Made by a program: the position numbers and the translations under genes. Positions 14,225 to 15,180 of a DNA stretch of 15,180 nucleotides are shown piece by piece. Source of the DNA: Gammaproteobacteria bacterium (GTDB lineage: Bacteria > Pseudomonadota > Gammaproteobacteria > Pseudomonadales > Pseudohongiellaceae); NCBI GenBank assembly GCA_003556835.1, contig PWQG01000213.1, positions 1-15,180 of the forward strand, given 5' to 3'. Each line of letters begins with the position of its first letter. The stretch's first letter is position 1. The notes beneath the pieces were generated by a model. The model worked only from the letters and a program-made list of their open reading frames with translations. It had not been told where the DNA came from and did not search any database.

Positions 14225-15180
14225 ATGCGCATTGATTGGAAGCAATACCAATGCGACGAGTACTACGATGAATTGATCAGTTCGCCGGGCAATCCCCGTC
14301 TGTCGGCCCGTAAGCTGGCGGCGCACCTGGCGTCCCTGTCGAGTGATGAACTGGCCCGGCGCAAGGCGGCCGCAGAGCTGGCCATCAAGACCATGGGCAT
14401 ATCCTTCACGGTCTACAGCGAAGCGGGCAATATCGATCGTGAATGGCCCTTCGACATTATCCCCCGCGTGATCAGCGAAAAACAATGGTCCGTCACCGCA
14501 GAGGGCCTCAAGCAACGCCTGCGTGCCCTGAACTGTTTCATTGATGACATCTATAATGACAGGAAAATCCTCAAGGACAAGGTGATTCCGGAGGAGTTGT
14601 TGGCCAAATCCGCCAATTTCCGCAAGGAATGTGTTGGCATGAAGCCGGCGTTGGGCGTCTGGGCCCATGTCTGTGGCAGCGACCTGATCCGTGACGAGAG
14701 CGGTGTCTTCTATGTGCTGGAGGATAATCTGCGTGTGCCCTCCGGCGTGTCCTACATGTTGGAGAACCGCAAGGTCACCAAGCGGGTGTTCCCGGAGCTG
14801 TTTGAAAATCATGACATCCAGCCGATCACCGAGTATCCCGCGCAGTTGTTCGACACCCTTGCGGCCATCTCCCCGCGCCCCATGGACTATCCGGAAGTCG
14901 TTGTCCTGACCCCGGGGATCTACAATTCCGCCTATTTCGAGCACTCTTTCCTGGCCCAACAGATGGGGGTGGAACTGGTCGAGGGCAGTGATCTGGTGGT
15001 GGAGGACGATATGGTGTACATGCGCACCATCCATGGCCTGGCGCGGGTGGATGTGATTTACCGGCGCATTGATGACCTGTTCCTCGACCCGGAGGTCTTT
15101 GAACCCGATTCCGTGCTGGGTGTGAAGGGCCTGATGCGTGCCTGGCTGAAAGGCAATGTGGCCCTGGCCAATGCCCCGGG
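14225..15180 (+). CDS. Circularly permuted ATP-grasp type 2 protein (DUF404/DUF407), 3' end outside window
   Basis: 318 complete codons are present of a family that is usually about 470-490 residues, or longer when fused to an alpha-E domain. ATP-grasp enzymes join a carboxylate to an amine or thiol through an acyl phosphate; this permuted group is predicted to be a peptide or amide ligase. Visible hallmarks are YDELISSPGNPR near the N-terminus, GISFTVYSE and FDIIPRVIS at about 60-85. Also present are MKPALGVWAHVCGSDLIRD and the strongly conserved block Y163-V-L-E166-D167-N168-L-R170-V-P-S-G, followed by SYMLENR. YRRIDDLFLDP appears near the right edge. There is no signal peptide, so the protein is cytoplasmic. 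It diverges from the transglutaminase gene, with 20 nt between the two starts. An alpha-E (DUF403) gene, and perhaps another transglutaminase or an Anbu peptidase, would be expected downstream; none of that is visible here. Confidence 0.9.
   Translation, partial: MRIDWKQYQCDEYYDELISSPGNPRLSARKLAAHLASLSSDELARRKAAAELAIKTMGISFTVYSEAGNIDREWPFDIIPRVISEKQWSVTAEGLKQRLRALNCFIDDIYNDRKILKDKVIPEELLAKSANFRKECVGMKPALGVWAHVCGSDLIRDESGVFYVLEDNLRVPSGVSYMLENRKVTKRVFPELFENHDIQPITEYPAQLFDTLAAISPRPMDYPEVVVLTPGIYNSAYFEHSFLAQQMGVELVEGSDLVVEDDMVYMRTIHGLARVDVIYRRIDDLFLDPEVFEPDSVLGVKGLMRAWLKGNVALANAP

Noticed and set aside
14201..15034. 277-codon minus-strand frame opposite the ATP-grasp gene
   Set aside because: The plus frame carries the conserved ATP-grasp blocks with a good ribosome site; the minus frame is its shadow.

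Overview
The window looks like ordinary chromosome from a moderately high-GC gammaproteobacterium, probably a marine or environmental aerobe. The evidence is a TamA/TamB pair, an IRP-type aconitase AcnA, a class II fumarase FumC, an HtpX close to the E. coli length, and strong ATG/GTG genes with G/C-rich third positions. I see no mobile element, tRNA, rRNA, CRISPR array or phage gene. The genus cannot be fixed from the sequence alone.

Layout. (1) Positions 1-5380, minus strand: the outer-membrane translocation and assembly genes tamA and tamB. They overlap by 3 nt, and tamB runs off the left edge. (2) Positions 5381-5543: a short divergent intergenic region with a plausible sigma70-type promoter reading right. 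(3) Positions 5544-13296, plus strand: five tightly packed co-directional genes, acnA - fumC - succinate-semialdehyde dehydrogenase (Sad type) - QEGLA/DUF1704 protein - htpX. The gaps are 53, 19, 25 and 0 nt with no visible terminator, so one operon is likely. (4) Positions 13314-14204, minus strand: a stand-alone transglutaminase-like protein, convergent with htpX. (5) From 14225 to the right edge, plus strand: a circularly permuted ATP-grasp (type 2) protein, divergent from the transglutaminase gene and cut by the window edge.

How the genes may work together. AcnA and FumC are the oxidant- and iron-limitation-tolerant forms of their TCA enzymes. SSADH supplies succinate, from GABA or from a bypass of 2-oxoglutarate dehydrogenase. 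HtpX is a membrane-stress metalloprotease. The operon therefore reads as a stress-hardened carbon-metabolism and quality-control unit. The QEGLA protein carries HExxxH plus a downstream Glu, the metallopeptidase layout of the eukaryotic tubulin carboxypeptidase MATCAP. It lies within 2 kb of a transglutaminase-like protein and an ATP-grasp ligase. A peptide-ligation and peptide-removal system is a reasonable but untested hypothesis, and it is the most interesting aspect of the window.
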